From: Lutibacter oricola
GTDB lineage: Bacteria > Bacteroidota > Bacteroidia > Flavobacteriales > Flavobacteriaceae
Reading direction: 5' to 3'
Length of the DNA stretch: 64,000 nt
Assembly: GCF_900106565.1 (NCBI RefSeq)
Contig: NZ_FNNJ01000001.1
Coordinates: forward strand, 1 to 64,000
The notes beneath the pieces were generated by a model, which was not told the DNA's origin, ran no database searches, and was given only the letters and a program-made list of their open reading frames with translations. The position numbers and the translations under genes are program-made. Below are positions 20,404 to 29,333 of the stretch, one piece after another (the stretch's first letter is position 1; the number at the start of each line of letters is the position of its first letter).

Positions 20404-20510
20404 TACCCTTCCGCCTTCGGCACCTTCCCTCCAAAGGGAAGGAGTTTTTATATTCTCCTCCTTTAAAAGAAGGAGTGAATTTCGATTTTAAATCGAAAGA
20501 AGAGGTGGTT
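20404..20510 (-). repeat. Hairpin repeat block, downstream copy (B then A)
   Basis: Minus strand 5' to 3': AACCACCTCTTC, a hairpin of TTTCGATTTAAAATCGAAA type, ATTCACTCC, a TCCTT/AAGGAG hairpin, then a CCTTCCCT-TTGG-AGGGAAGG hairpin, TGCCGAAGGC and GGAAGGG. It begins directly after the DUF559 stop codon and ends just before the pbpC start. Confidence 0.75.
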
Positions 20511-20879
20511 TTAATCCCTCTTCTTAAAATTACTTTTTATTGAATTTAAAACAAATTCAGTTTCTTCAAAAACTTGCTTATTTTCAAATCTAATTACTTT
20601 AAAACCTAAACTTTCTAATTCAATTGTTCGTTTTGCATCTTTATCTTGTTGTACAACGTTAAAATGAACCTGACCATCTAATTCAATAATTAATTTTTCT
20701 TCAGTACAATAAAAATCTACAATATAATTTAAAATGCTATGTTGTCTTCTAAATTTTCTCCCTTCTAATTTTTTTTGTTGAAGACATTTCCATAAAAATG
20801 CTTCTGCAGGAGTTAAACTATTCCTTAATTTTTTTCTTCGCTCCTCAAGATGTTTATAGTTATGAATTCTCTTTTTCAT
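20511..20879 (-). CDS. DUF559 (Vsr/PD-(D/E)XK-like) endonuclease-domain protein
   Basis: 122 residues from ATG 20879 (MKKRIHNYKHLEERRKKLRN). The reading frame extends upstream to 20936, but those 19 residues are a translation of the hairpin repeat, so I reject them. DUF559 features are LTPAEAFLWKCLQ, RKFRRQHSILNYIVDFYC, LIIELDGQVHF and GFKVIRFENKQVF. The Asp of VDFYC and the Glu of IELDG would be the PD-(D/E)XK metal ligands. The family is related to Vsr mismatch endonucleases; its biological role is not established. It lies between two copies of a hairpin repeat, with its stop codon touching one copy. It looks intact, not decayed. Confidence 0.8.
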   Translation of the reverse strand: MKKRIHNYKHLEERRKKLRNSLTPAEAFLWKCLQQKKLEGRKFRRQHSILNYIVDFYCTEEKLIIELDGQVHFNVVQQDKDAKRTIELESLGFKVIRFENKQVFEETEFVLNSIKSNFKKRD

Positions 20880-20890
20880 AGTTTGGCGTG

Positions 20891-21048
20891 TTAACCCTTC
20901 CGATTTTAGCTTTGCTAAAATCACCTTCCCTTTCAAAGGGAAGAATCCTTTTTATTTTCCTTCTCTAACCTTCATTCAATTCTAACTATAATTCTCCTCC
21001 TTTTCAAGGAGGAGTGAATTCCGACTAAAAGTCGGAAGAAGAGGTGGT
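20891..21048 (-). repeat. Hairpin repeat block, upstream copy (B then A)
   Basis: Minus strand 5' to 3': AACCACCTCTTC abutting the A2M stop codon, hairpin TTCCGACT-TTT-AGTCGGAA, hairpin CTCCTCCTT-GA-AAGGAGGAG, a spacer of about 45 bases, then hairpin CTTCCCTTTGAAAGGGAAG, AGGTG, hairpin GATTTTAGCAAAGCTAAAATC, GGAAGGG. Fixed segments match the copy at 20404-20510. The inner stems differ in sequence but stay palindromic. Confidence 0.75.
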
Positions 21049-24000
21049 TTACTTCACTACCTCAATCCATTTACCAGTTGTACGCGTAAAATATTCATTA
21101 TCATACATTGCTTCGGCTTGAACGCCATACAAGTAATATTTACCTAAATACGATGCATTTAACAACACTTTAAATGTTTTAGACTTATTCTTATTTAAAT
21201 TGAAATAAAAGTTAACTCTATCGTCTCTAATATCGGTATAATTTGCATTTCCTGTAGTTGTATTTCCAAAATCTGTAAAACGTGTGTTTACAATTTCCCA
21301 TCCCGAAGGGAAAATTTCAGTCAATGCAATATCATATACATTTTCAGGTTTTAAATTACTCACAGTAACTTCAGCAACAAACTCTGTTCCTTGCGAAAGT
21401 TTAGAAACATCAATTGTTTTCCCTTTGGAATCTTTGTACGAAACTGCAACTCCTAAACCACGTTTTTCAGCAATTTCTTTTCCTAAAGGAAGAATTCCCG
21501 AATTCAACACATTTACAAATACTAAATTACTTTCGTTATTAGAAATTGTTACGGAATTTGCTCCTTCAACAACTTGTAAATCGCGCTGTGCAATAGCATA
21601 TTTTGTATTTACACTTTCTTGTTTTCCACTATTAATTGAATAATTCAACTTAACCGATTTTCCACCATTTACTTCAACCATTTTTGCCATTGATAATAAA
21701 CTGTATGCTGTTGTTTGCGTACTCATCCAACTTTTTGAAGACAAACGTTTTGCAATTAATTTTGCTAAATCTCTGGATTGTTTATCGCCCGTTAACAGCA
21801 TTGTTTCCATTGCCATTGCTCGGTTTCTATCAACCGAACCATAGGTGTAATAATCGTATCGTGATGATTCAAAATTAATATTAGCTGTGTTTGCAATTTT
21901 GGTTGCCGCCTCTTTTTGTCCTGCCAAAGCATACGCAGCAGCTAAACGCCATTTTGCGTTGTTTGAGATTTCTCTAAACTCGCGTAAACGGTTCATTGCA
22001 CCTAAATCTGGATGACCAGCTAATGCCAATGTGTACAATCTGTATGCTTGTGCTAAATCTGAATTATAACGCTTGTAACTTGGCCTCCAATCGCGTGCTG
22101 CTTGTTTTTGATATTTCAACCAATTATTCATAAAAGTTAATGGTAAAACTAACCCTTTTTTCTCGGCTTCAATCATAAAATGACCAGCGTAACTAGTTCC
22201 CCAATCGTTGGCAGAATTTTGTCCCATCCAATAACTTAAACCTCCACTTGGAGTTTGGAAATCGCCTAAACGCTCAATTCCATTTTTAATATTATCAGTC
22301 ATTTTTTGTTTTTGTTGAATAGGTAAATCAAAAATATCACCTAAATACAACTGCGGAAATACGCTTGAAGTTGTTTGCTCTACACAACCGTGCGGATAAC
22401 GGATTAAATATTGCAATCTACCAGTAAAATCCATTGCTGGCAAGGTAGAAAATTCAATAGTTGCGGTATTACTTCCTTTTATTCCGAAGGTTTCAAAATT
22501 TATAGTTTGGGTAGCATTTGGTTCTAATTCCACTGCAATTGCTTTTGATGAAACTGGATTTGGATTCACCACATCTATTTCTACTTCGTAAGAAGATTTT
22601 TCACCATTTCCTTGTGCAATTACTTCAATTTTTCCAATTCCTTTTGCATCAGAAACATCTAAATTAAAGTATGCCATTTTCTCGTCAGGATTCGCAAATG
22701 TTAGTTTTTGAGTTTTCTCACCAACTACTTTAATTCCATCAGATAATTTTAATGAAACAGTTACATTTTTAACTTTATTTTCCATTGCAAAAACAGTAAC
22801 AGGTAAAGTTACTTTTTCACCTGGACTTAATTTTCTTGGCAAAGAAGACAACACCATTAACGGTTTACGAACTGGCGTAGTTTCATCTACTTTTCCATAC
22901 GCTGCATTGTTATTATCACCTGCAATAATCATTGTTCTAACCGAACCAATGTATTTTGGCAATTGAATGTTGTGCGAAGCTGTTTTTCCTTTGCCTAACA
23001 CAAACGGACCAATAAAACGCACAACAGGTTTAAATCTGTTTGCTTTTTTGTTTTTTCCTCCGGCTGCATCGCCATCACCTCCAACTGCAAATACTTGTTC
23101 AATACTTCCACCGTAAGCGCCAATAACATCATCAAAAATATCCCAAGTTTTTACGCCTAATGCTTCTTTTGTGTAGAATGAATCCCAAATTTGAGGCGTT
23201 TTAAATCGTGTTAAATCTAACAAACCTTCTTCAACAATTGCCACTGTGTAGGTCATTCGTTTTCCTGATTTTTCACTCACTTTTAAGGTGAATTTCTCTT
23301 CAGGCTTCAACACTTTTGGCATTTCAATTTGTGGCTCTAATCGTGTTGCTGGATCTTCAACCAATATTGGAATTACACCATACAAACGCAACGGTAAATC
23401 GTTTGCTGTGCTTGCATGCGGTTGCAATAATGAAATATTTATAAACACATTTGGAGTCATTTCTGAAGTAATAGGAATTTCAACCGTAGTTTCTCCTTTT
23501 TGTGTTTTTTGCCAAACAGTTTGTAGTACTTCTGTTCCGTTTTCAATAGAAATTAAAGCTCTACCTTCAGTTCCAGAAGGGAATGTAATTTTAGCAGTTT
23601 CACCAACATTGTATTTTTCTTTATCTGCTGAAAAAACTAACATTTTTGAAGCTTCAGGATCGTTTGAAGGACGTTTCCACCAATTTTTGTAGAAATAAGC
23701 TGTTCTACCTGTTGCGTGTCCACTTTTACGGTCAATAACTCTAATTAAGAATCTACCTCCATCTTTATCCGGAACATTAACTGTAAACGTTCCTTTTCCT
23801 GCGGAATTAGTATTTACTTTTAGTTTTTTGAATGGTTTATGATAACTACTTCCGTTATATGATGAAAGATTATCGTAAGAAGAACTCCACCACCAACGCC
23901 ATTTAATTTGGTAAATTTCAACCTCTACTCCGTTTCTAGCAATTGGTTTTCCGTCTTTAGTAATCGTAGCAACATCAAACGTAACATTATCATCTGTTTC

Positions 24001-26628
24001 AAAAGAACTATAACGTTTTGGTTTCGGTGATTTCAGCCCAACAAATGAACTATACGGAGCGTAATTTTTAGAAATCACGTCCATTGAAAAATCTCCACCA
24101 TTTTCAAACGCTTTGGTTAAAAATGCCACTTTTAGCATTCCAGGAGCTTTTCCTTTTAAATTTATCTTTTTATTGATAGTTGCATTTCCTGAAACATCTA
24201 ATTTACTATCGAAAACGGCAACTTCTTCACCATAAAAAGTACGAGTAGGATCGTTAAAAATATATCCTGGAAACTGTTTTGAAAAAGCACTTGAATTATT
24301 ACTAAATTTTGCCTTAACCTCTGTTTTTATACTTTTTGCAGGTGCACCGTGCAACCAATTTACTTGCAAATTACCAACAATTGGTTTGGAGTTTGAAAGT
24401 ACTTCATCATCAAAATCTATCTTAATTTTTAATCGGTTTGGTTTAACGGTTTCAACTTTTAACGACTTGTGAAACTTTGCACCACCAACACTAATATTTG
24501 CATTCCAATTTCCCGTTGGATCACTATCGGAAGTTGGTATTGAGAACTTATAAAAACCATTTACATTGTTTGCTGTAACTTGCTTGTTGGTTAGTTTTCC
24601 ACGCGCATCGGTAACTTCTAATTTTACAGGATGAGATTTTGGTAACGGATTCGCATTGTCGTTCAACACAAAGGTTAAATGAATAGAATCTCCAGGTCGC
24701 CAAACGCCACGCTCACCATAAATAAAGCCTTTTAAACCTTTCTGTAATTTTTTACCTGAAACATTAAATTTACTTAACGATAACGAATGTCCATCATCTA
24801 ATTTTATATACGTTTTGTGTTTTTTATCTGAAATTATGGCGAAGTAGGCATTTTTATCAACGTCCATTCCGGTAATTCCTTGATTGTCGGTTACAGAACT
24901 CGAAATTTCTTGCTGTTGGTAATTGTAAATAGTAACCTTTGCACCTGAAACCGGATTGGTAGTTAAAATATCTGTTACTGCAAAAAAGTACGATTTATTA
25001 GCGCCTTTTTTAGCAATTACACCTAAGTTTGAAGCTAAAATATTTACTGAAACTATACGATCATTATTATCGTAATAGGCTTTTTTACAAGGATTACTTC
25101 GGTCTTCCCAATTGTAATAATTATTGCTGTAATTGTAAATTAAATTATCCCAATATTGTTCTTCACGCTCATCTAAATCGGCTGCTTGTTGTGTTGTGTA
25201 TTCGTGCTCATTGTAATAATATTCATCTTCGTAATAATCATCGTAACCATCTTCTTCATTAGTTACCACATCGCTATCGCTACATTTGTACAACGAATAT
25301 TCTTGTTTTATACTTAACTCAATTCTATAAATTGCCCCAGGATCAGCTTTTATCATTTTAGATAAATCCAAGGCATAAGCTTTCCATTTTCCGTTGTTTT
25401 CTAATTCATTTTTAATTAACGTAACTGTTTTTTTAGCAACTCTACGTCCAACTCTTCTAATATTGTAACGGTTTGTATTTCCTAACTCATTTGATTGTAA
25501 AAACTGCAAAACGTTATCTTCAAAAATTTTGATAACTCTAACATCAACAGCTTTTAAATTAACTGCTTCAAAATTGAATTTTAAATCATTAGAACTTGGC
25601 AAAATAACACCGCTAGACAATAATCTAACTGCTGGTTTTACTTGTTGAAATGCTACATTTTCAGAAAAAGCATTCTTCAATTTATAACCATCTGTACTTT
25701 TAATTCCTTGGAAAACATCTACCAAAACATTACCAACAATTCGTGTATTTGGATATACTTTTAACACGTTTCCATCAACTACATATTTTAAGTTTCTTGC
25801 ATTTTTAATGGCAATTAAACCTTTAAAATTTTGTTGTTTTTTTAACGGATCAGAAAAATTGATATTTAAATGTTGTTCTGGAGATTGAAATACTTCAATA
25901 TTTACAATAGAGAAATTGTTTTTTCCTGGAATTTTCAACTCGTTTTTACCATCGTTATCAACATTTATGTTGCTTCCATCCCAAGAAACTAGAATTTTAG
26001 AATCGTCCTCAAAACGTTGAATACTATCAATTATAAAATTGAAATTTGTACTAATTGAATCAGCATTTTTCCAATTTATTTTAAGTTTTTTATTGTTTTG
26101 CTCTGCTGAAATTATTTTTTGAGCATCTTCTAAATCTAAAATATCAGCAGTTTTAATTACACCTTCAACATACTGCCATTCTTTATTGTACGATTGTAAG
26201 TTATTGGTAGTGATATTAAAATTTTGCTCCAAGGTTTTAAACTTAAATGTATAGGATTTATATTCTGAAGGAACATTTGCATACATTTTACCCAACTTTA
26301 CGGTAACCGTATATTCCTTATTAGGTTGTAATTTTTCAGAAGGTTGAAACAATAAACTTCTTGTATTTAATGCTGAAAGTTTACCTTTAACACTTGGGGA
26401 AATATCAAAAATATTTTCTGAAATTTCTTCGTTGGAAACCCAACCTTCAACTTCTTTAGCTAAATCAATTCTAATTGGTTCGGCCACCGAAACCACACCC
26501 GAAGTTGTGTAGTTTATGTACTCTTTAAACTTAAATAAGTTGTTAGTTGATTCTTGTGGTTTTTCATTTTTACAAGAAATGATAGCCACACTTATTAGCA
26601 ATGCAAAAATTACTTTTTGAAGTTTCAT
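21049..26628 (-). CDS. Alpha-2-macroglobulin family lipoprotein (bacterial A2M)
   Basis: 1859 residues. Lipoprotein signal with lipobox (LLISVAIISCKNE). MG domains follow, including the MG2 region GEHGVWRPGDS-like GERGVWRPGDSIHLTF. The thioester motif GCVEQ (in YPHGCVEQTTSSVFPQ) is intact, so covalent trapping of target proteases is expected. A long alpha-toroid (thioester domain) and C-terminal receptor-like beta domain complete the family architecture. Known bacterial A2Ms protect the periplasm when the wall is breached and are paired with PbpC, as here (pbpC lies downstream on the same strand). A Tyr/Asp/Glu-rich stretch near residues 455-495 (EDGYDDYYEDEYYYNEHEY) is an unusual low-complexity insertion. 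Confidence 0.93.
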   Translation of the reverse strand: MKLQKVIFALLISVAIISCKNEKPQESTNNLFKFKEYINYTTSGVVSVAEPIRIDLAKEVEGWVSNEEISENIFDISPSVKGKLSALNTRSLLFQPSEKLQPNKEYTVTVKLGKMYANVPSEYKSYTFKFKTLEQNFNITTNNLQSYNKEWQYVEGVIKTADILDLEDAQKIISAEQNNKKLKINWKNADSISTNFNFIIDSIQRFEDDSKILVSWDGSNINVDNDGKNELKIPGKNNFSIVNIEVFQSPEQHLNINFSDPLKKQQNFKGLIAIKNARNLKYVVDGNVLKVYPNTRIVGNVLVDVFQGIKSTDGYKLKNAFSENVAFQQVKPAVRLLSSGVILPSSNDLKFNFEAVNLKAVDVRVIKIFEDNVLQFLQSNELGNTNRYNIRRVGRRVAKKTVTLIKNELENNGKWKAYALDLSKMIKADPGAIYRIELSIKQEYSLYKCSDSDVVTNEEDGYDDYYEDEYYYNEHEYTTQQAADLDEREEQYWDNLIYNYSNNYYNWEDRSNPCKKAYYDNNDRIVSVNILASNLGVIAKKGANKSYFFAVTDILTTNPVSGAKVTIYNYQQQEISSSVTDNQGITGMDVDKNAYFAIISDKKHKTYIKLDDGHSLSLSKFNVSGKKLQKGLKGFIYGERGVWRPGDSIHLTFVLNDNANPLPKSHPVKLEVTDARGKLTNKQVTANNVNGFYKFSIPTSDSDPTGNWNANISVGGAKFHKSLKVETVKPNRLKIKIDFDDEVLSNSKPIVGNLQVNWLHGAPAKSIKTEVKAKFSNNSSAFSKQFPGYIFNDPTRTFYGEEVAVFDSKLDVSGNATINKKINLKGKAPGMLKVAFLTKAFENGGDFSMDVISKNYAPYSSFVGLKSPKPKRYSSFETDDNVTFDVATITKDGKPIARNGVEVEIYQIKWRWWWSSSYDNLSSYNGSSYHKPFKKLKVNTNSAGKGTFTVNVPDKDGGRFLIRVIDRKSGHATGRTAYFYKNWWKRPSNDPEASKMLVFSADKEKYNVGETAKITFPSGTEGRALISIENGTEVLQTVWQKTQKGETTVEIPITSEMTPNVFINISLLQPHASTANDLPLRLYGVIPILVEDPATRLEPQIEMPKVLKPEEKFTLKVSEKSGKRMTYTVAIVEEGLLDLTRFKTPQIWDSFYTKEALGVKTWDIFDDVIGAYGGSIEQVFAVGGDGDAAGGKNKKANRFKPVVRFIGPFVLGKGKTASHNIQLPKYIGSVRTMIIAGDNNNAAYGKVDETTPVRKPLMVLSSLPRKLSPGEKVTLPVTVFAMENKVKNVTVSLKLSDGIKVVGEKTQKLTFANPDEKMAYFNLDVSDAKGIGKIEVIAQGNGEKSSYEVEIDVVNPNPVSSKAIAVELEPNATQTINFETFGIKGSNTATIEFSTLPAMDFTGRLQYLIRYPHGCVEQTTSSVFPQLYLGDIFDLPIQQKQKMTDNIKNGIERLGDFQTPSGGLSYWMGQNSANDWGTSYAGHFMIEAEKKGLVLPLTFMNNWLKYQKQAARDWRPSYKRYNSDLAQAYRLYTLALAGHPDLGAMNRLREFREISNNAKWRLAAAYALAGQKEAATKIANTANINFESSRYDYYTYGSVDRNRAMAMETMLLTGDKQSRDLAKLIAKRLSSKSWMSTQTTAYSLLSMAKMVEVNGGKSVKLNYSINSGKQESVNTKYAIAQRDLQVVEGANSVTISNNESNLVFVNVLNSGILPLGKEIAEKRGLGVAVSYKDSKGKTIDVSKLSQGTEFVAEVTVSNLKPENVYDIALTEIFPSGWEIVNTRFTDFGNTTTGNANYTDIRDDRVNFYFNLNKNKSKTFKVLLNASYLGKYYLYGVQAEAMYDNEYFTRTTGKWIEVVK

Positions 26629-26726
26629 TTGTTTGAGTTTTGGGTATAGTTTTTTTGTTTAGCAAAATTTTGCTTGAAGATACTTAAAAAAATAAACGTA
26701 AAAAAAACTAAAAAGCTAAATCTGAA

Positions 26727-27383
26727 TTATTTTTTTATTGGCAACACATAAAAGAAAACTGCTATAAAGTGAGCAAAACTGCCTAGTAGCACAAATATGT
26801 GAAAAATTGCATGGTTGTATCGTATGCTTTTTATACTATACAAAATAGCGCCAATGGTATAAGCCAAACCTCCACCTAAAAGCCACATTAAACCTTCAAA
26901 AGGTAAATTATTTACCAATGGTTTTATAGCAAAAATTATTAACCAACCCATTAACACATAAGCTATTGTAGAAATTTTATCGAACCTACCTGTATAAAAA
27001 AGTTTTAAAACTATTCCAACAATTGCTAATCCCCAAGAAACTCCAAAAATGGTCCAACCAACCCAACCTTTTAAAGCTACTAAAGTAAAAGGTGTATAGG
27101 TTCCGGCAATTAAAACATAAATAGCTGCGTGATCGAAAATGTTTAATTTTCGTCTTAATTCAGGATCTTGTGAGTAATGGTAAAATGTTGATGCTGAATA
27201 CAACACAATTAAACTAGCACCATAAATACTAAAACTTACTATATGCCAAGCAGAACCTTCTAAACTTGCAAAAACAACTAATAAAACAAGCGCAGCAATA
27301 CTTAAAATTAAGCCAATTAAATGTGATATCACATTCATTTTTTCTTCAACAGGCTCATAGTATGTTATGTTTTTTTCTTTCAT
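26727..27383 (-). CDS. Hemolysin III family (YqfA/PAQR-like) membrane protein
   Basis: 218 residues, seven hydrophobic helices. Family motifs: NVISHLIG (His, helix 1), FYHYSQD, FDHAAIYVLIAGTYTPF and NHAIFHIFVLLGSFAHF, whose conserved His/Asp/Ser residues form the metal-binding site of PAQR-type proteins. Found in the inner membrane; the name hemolysin is historical and the physiological role is unclear. It sits 27 bases downstream of the plsC-like gene on the same strand. Confidence 0.9.
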   Translation of the reverse strand: MKEKNITYYEPVEEKMNVISHLIGLILSIAALVLLVVFASLEGSAWHIVSFSIYGASLIVLYSASTFYHYSQDPELRRKLNIFDHAAIYVLIAGTYTPFTLVALKGWVGWTIFGVSWGLAIVGIVLKLFYTGRFDKISTIAYVLMGWLIIFAIKPLVNNLPFEGLMWLLGGGLAYTIGAILYSIKSIRYNHAIFHIFVLLGSFAHFIAVFFYVLPIKK

Positions 27384-27410
27384 TTTTTATGAAAACGAAA
27401 TTTTGAAGAT

Positions 27411-28160
27411 TTAAGTATTTTTTGAATCAGAAATTAATTCGTTATAAATTAAATTAAAAGCTTTATTCTTCAATTCTTCTCTGTTTTTTAAATTTAACTC
27501 TTTTGTCTCAAAGAAAGGGTGAATTTTAACTCTTAATTTCCCTGGTTTTCCACTAAAGAAAGTATATGAAAATCGCTTTTTACAATCAAAAAATGTCATT
27601 GGAACAATTGGAATTTGGTGTTCAATTGCTAAACGAAATGCTCCGTTCTTAAAATCAGAAAGCACTACACTTTCATCATCAGGAACTAATCCTTCAGGAA
27701 AAATACATATACTTAAGCCTTTATTCAATCTTTTTTGAGCTTCATCAAAAACAGCTTTTCTACTTTTTGTATTTCCTCTGTTTACTGTTATACTTGTTCT
27801 TTTAAAAACATAACCAAATAATGGAATTTTAGTCAATTCTTCTTTTCCAACAAACACACAAGGGTTTTTAACTACAGAAAGCATTAACATTATATCAATC
27901 ATAGAAGTATGATTGGCAATAAACATATAACTTTTCTCTTTTTCTATTTTTTGAAGTGTTTTAACCTCGCTCCAAAAACCTGTTCCAAAGAGTATTAACT
28001 TTCCCCAATTATGAGCAATTTTATAAAAAGCCTTGTAATATTTATCTTTTGAAATAACGACTAACAAAATTGGTAACATTACCAAAATGGTTATAAAAAC
28101 CAAACAATAATACCACACTCTCCAAATTAGAATTAAAGGATATTTAAGGATAGAAATCAC
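27411..28160 (-). CDS. plsC: 1-acyl-sn-glycerol-3-phosphate acyltransferase
   Basis: 249 residues. An N-terminal membrane helix pair (residues 5-40) precedes the PlsC domain. The catalytic motif NHTSMIDIM (HX4D) and the FPEGLVPDDE motif (glycerol-phosphate binding) are intact, as is VNRGNTKSRKA. It converts lysophosphatidate to phosphatidate using acyl-ACP or acyl-CoA at the inner membrane. Divergent from trpS, with its own -7 box at 28186-28193. Confidence 0.9.
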   Translation of the reverse strand: MISILKYPLILIWRVWYYCLVFITILVMLPILLVVISKDKYYKAFYKIAHNWGKLILFGTGFWSEVKTLQKIEKEKSYMFIANHTSMIDIMLMLSVVKNPCVFVGKEELTKIPLFGYVFKRTSITVNRGNTKSRKAVFDEAQKRLNKGLSICIFPEGLVPDDESVVLSDFKNGAFRLAIEHQIPIVPMTFFDCKKRFSYTFFSGKPGKLRVKIHPFFETKELNLKNREELKNKAFNLIYNELISDSKNT

Positions 28161-28185
28161 GCGTATTTTTAAATTAGAACAAAGC

Positions 28186-28193
28186 CAAAAATA
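28186..28193 (-). promoter_or_regulatory. -7 promoter box of the plsC gene
   Basis: TATTTTTG on the minus strand, fitting TAnnTTTG, 26 bases before the ATG. No well-placed TTG at -33. Confidence 0.4.
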
Positions 28194-28232
28194 GTAATTT
28201 AAAATCTATTCTTAATTTCTTTTATAAATATG

Positions 28233-28240
28233 TATTTTTG
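28233..28240 (+). promoter_or_regulatory. -7 promoter box of trpS
   Basis: TATTTTTG fits TAnnTTTG and lies 19 bases before the trpS ATG. No well-placed TTG at -33. Confidence 0.45.
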
Positions 28241-28259
28241 CAGCTTAAATTTATAATAA

Positions 28260-29228
28260 ATGTCAAGAATTTTAACTGGTGTTCAAAGTACTGGAACACC
28301 ACACTTAGGAAACTTATTAGGTGCTATTATTCCAGCAATTAAAATGGCTAACAACCCAAAAAACGAGTCGTTTTTATTTATTGCAGATATGCACTCACTT
28401 ACTCAAATTAAAAATGGCGAAGAATTACGTCAAAACACCTATAGTACTGCTGCAACTTGGCTTGCTTGTGGGTTAGATTTAGAAAAAACTGTTTTTTACA
28501 GACAAAGTGATATTCCTGAAACTACTGAACTTACTTGGTATTTAAGCTGCTTTTTTCCTTACCAAAGGTTAACATTAGCACATAGTTTTAAAGATAAATC
28601 AGATAGATTAGAAGATGTAAATGCTGGTTTATTTGGATATCCAATGTTAATGGCTGCAGATATTTTATTGTATGATGCTGAAGTTGTACCAGTTGGAAAA
28701 GATCAATTACAACATTTAGAAATTACACGCGATGTAGCAAATAGGTTTAATCATCAAATGGGGGAAACTTTGGTTCCGCCAGAAGCTAAAATTCAAGAAG
28801 GAACAATGTGGGTTCCTGGAACTGATGGTGGAAAAATGAGTAAATCTAGCGGGAATATTATCAATATATTTTTACCAGACAAAAAGTTACGTAAACAAAT
28901 TATGAAGATTCAAACGGATTCTACTCCGTTAGAAGAACCAAAGAACCCAGATACATGTAACTTATTTGCTTTATACAAATTATTAGCTTCAGAAGAGCAA
29001 ATTGCTGAAATGAGAGCTAATTACGAAGGTGGAAATTATGGTTATGGACACGCAAAACAAGCTTTTTATGAATTGTTAATTGATAAATTCTCTACTGAAA
29101 GAGAACGTTACAATTACTATATGGAAAACTTGGAAGAAGTAGATAAAGCATTAGCAATTGGAGCTGCAAAAGCAAAAGCTGTAGCTACTGATGTTTTGCA
29201 AAGAGTTAGAGAAAAAGTTGGTTATTAA
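28260..29228 (+). CDS. trpS: Tryptophanyl-tRNA synthetase
   Basis: 322 residues, normal length. Class I signatures: the HIGH-like GTPHLGNLLGAI near the N-terminus and KMSKSSGN. FLFIADMHSLTQ and GYPMLMAADILLYDAEVVPV are typical TrpRS segments. It charges tRNA-Trp in the cytoplasm. It is transcribed alone or with the DUF418 gene 105 bases downstream, the gap being filled by an inverted-repeat element. Confidence 0.97.
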   Translation: MSRILTGVQSTGTPHLGNLLGAIIPAIKMANNPKNESFLFIADMHSLTQIKNGEELRQNTYSTAATWLACGLDLEKTVFYRQSDIPETTELTWYLSCFFPYQRLTLAHSFKDKSDRLEDVNAGLFGYPMLMAADILLYDAEVVPVGKDQLQHLEITRDVANRFNHQMGETLVPPEAKIQEGTMWVPGTDGGKMSKSSGNIINIFLPDKKLRKQIMKIQTDSTPLEEPKNPDTCNLFALYKLLASEEQIAEMRANYEGGNYGYGHAKQAFYELLIDKFSTERERYNYYMENLEEVDKALAIGAAKAKAVATDVLQRVREKVGY

Positions 29229-29235
29229 TAAAACA

Positions 29236-29320
29236 TTTGTCATTCTGAATGAGGTGAAACGAAATGAAGAATCCTAGCACAGCAATGTGAGACTCTTCGT
29301 TATCACTTAGTAATGACAAA
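29236..29320. repeat. CATTCTGAA-type inverted repeat element
   Basis: TTTGTCATTCTGAATGAGGT at the left and an inverted counterpart ending AGTAATGACAAA at the right; each arm continues with a GAAGA(A/G)TC motif. Same family as 59741-59825, 60140-60222 and 62641-62722. Confidence 0.75.
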
Positions 29321-29333
29321 TAAAACATAAATT

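Larger units (their letters stand above)
20400..21048 (-). mobile_element. Putative DUF559-hairpin repeat element between A2M and pbpC genes
   Basis: The whole gap between the A2M stop codon (TAA 21049-21051) and the pbpC ATG (20397-20399) consists of one unit: repeat block, DUF559 nuclease gene, repeat block. Each block has the same two parts in the same order. Part B is AACCACCTCTTC plus a variable hairpin plus a GGAGGAG hairpin; part A is a TTCCCT hairpin plus AGGTG plus a variable hairpin plus GGAAGGG. The direct-repeat flanks and the fit against a stop and a start codon suggest insertion. Mobility is inferred; no transposase is present. Confidence 0.5.

Noticed and set aside
20880-20936. 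N-terminal 19-codon extension of the DUF559 gene
   Set aside because: It is a translation of the hairpin repeat; the family N-terminus begins at ATG 20879.
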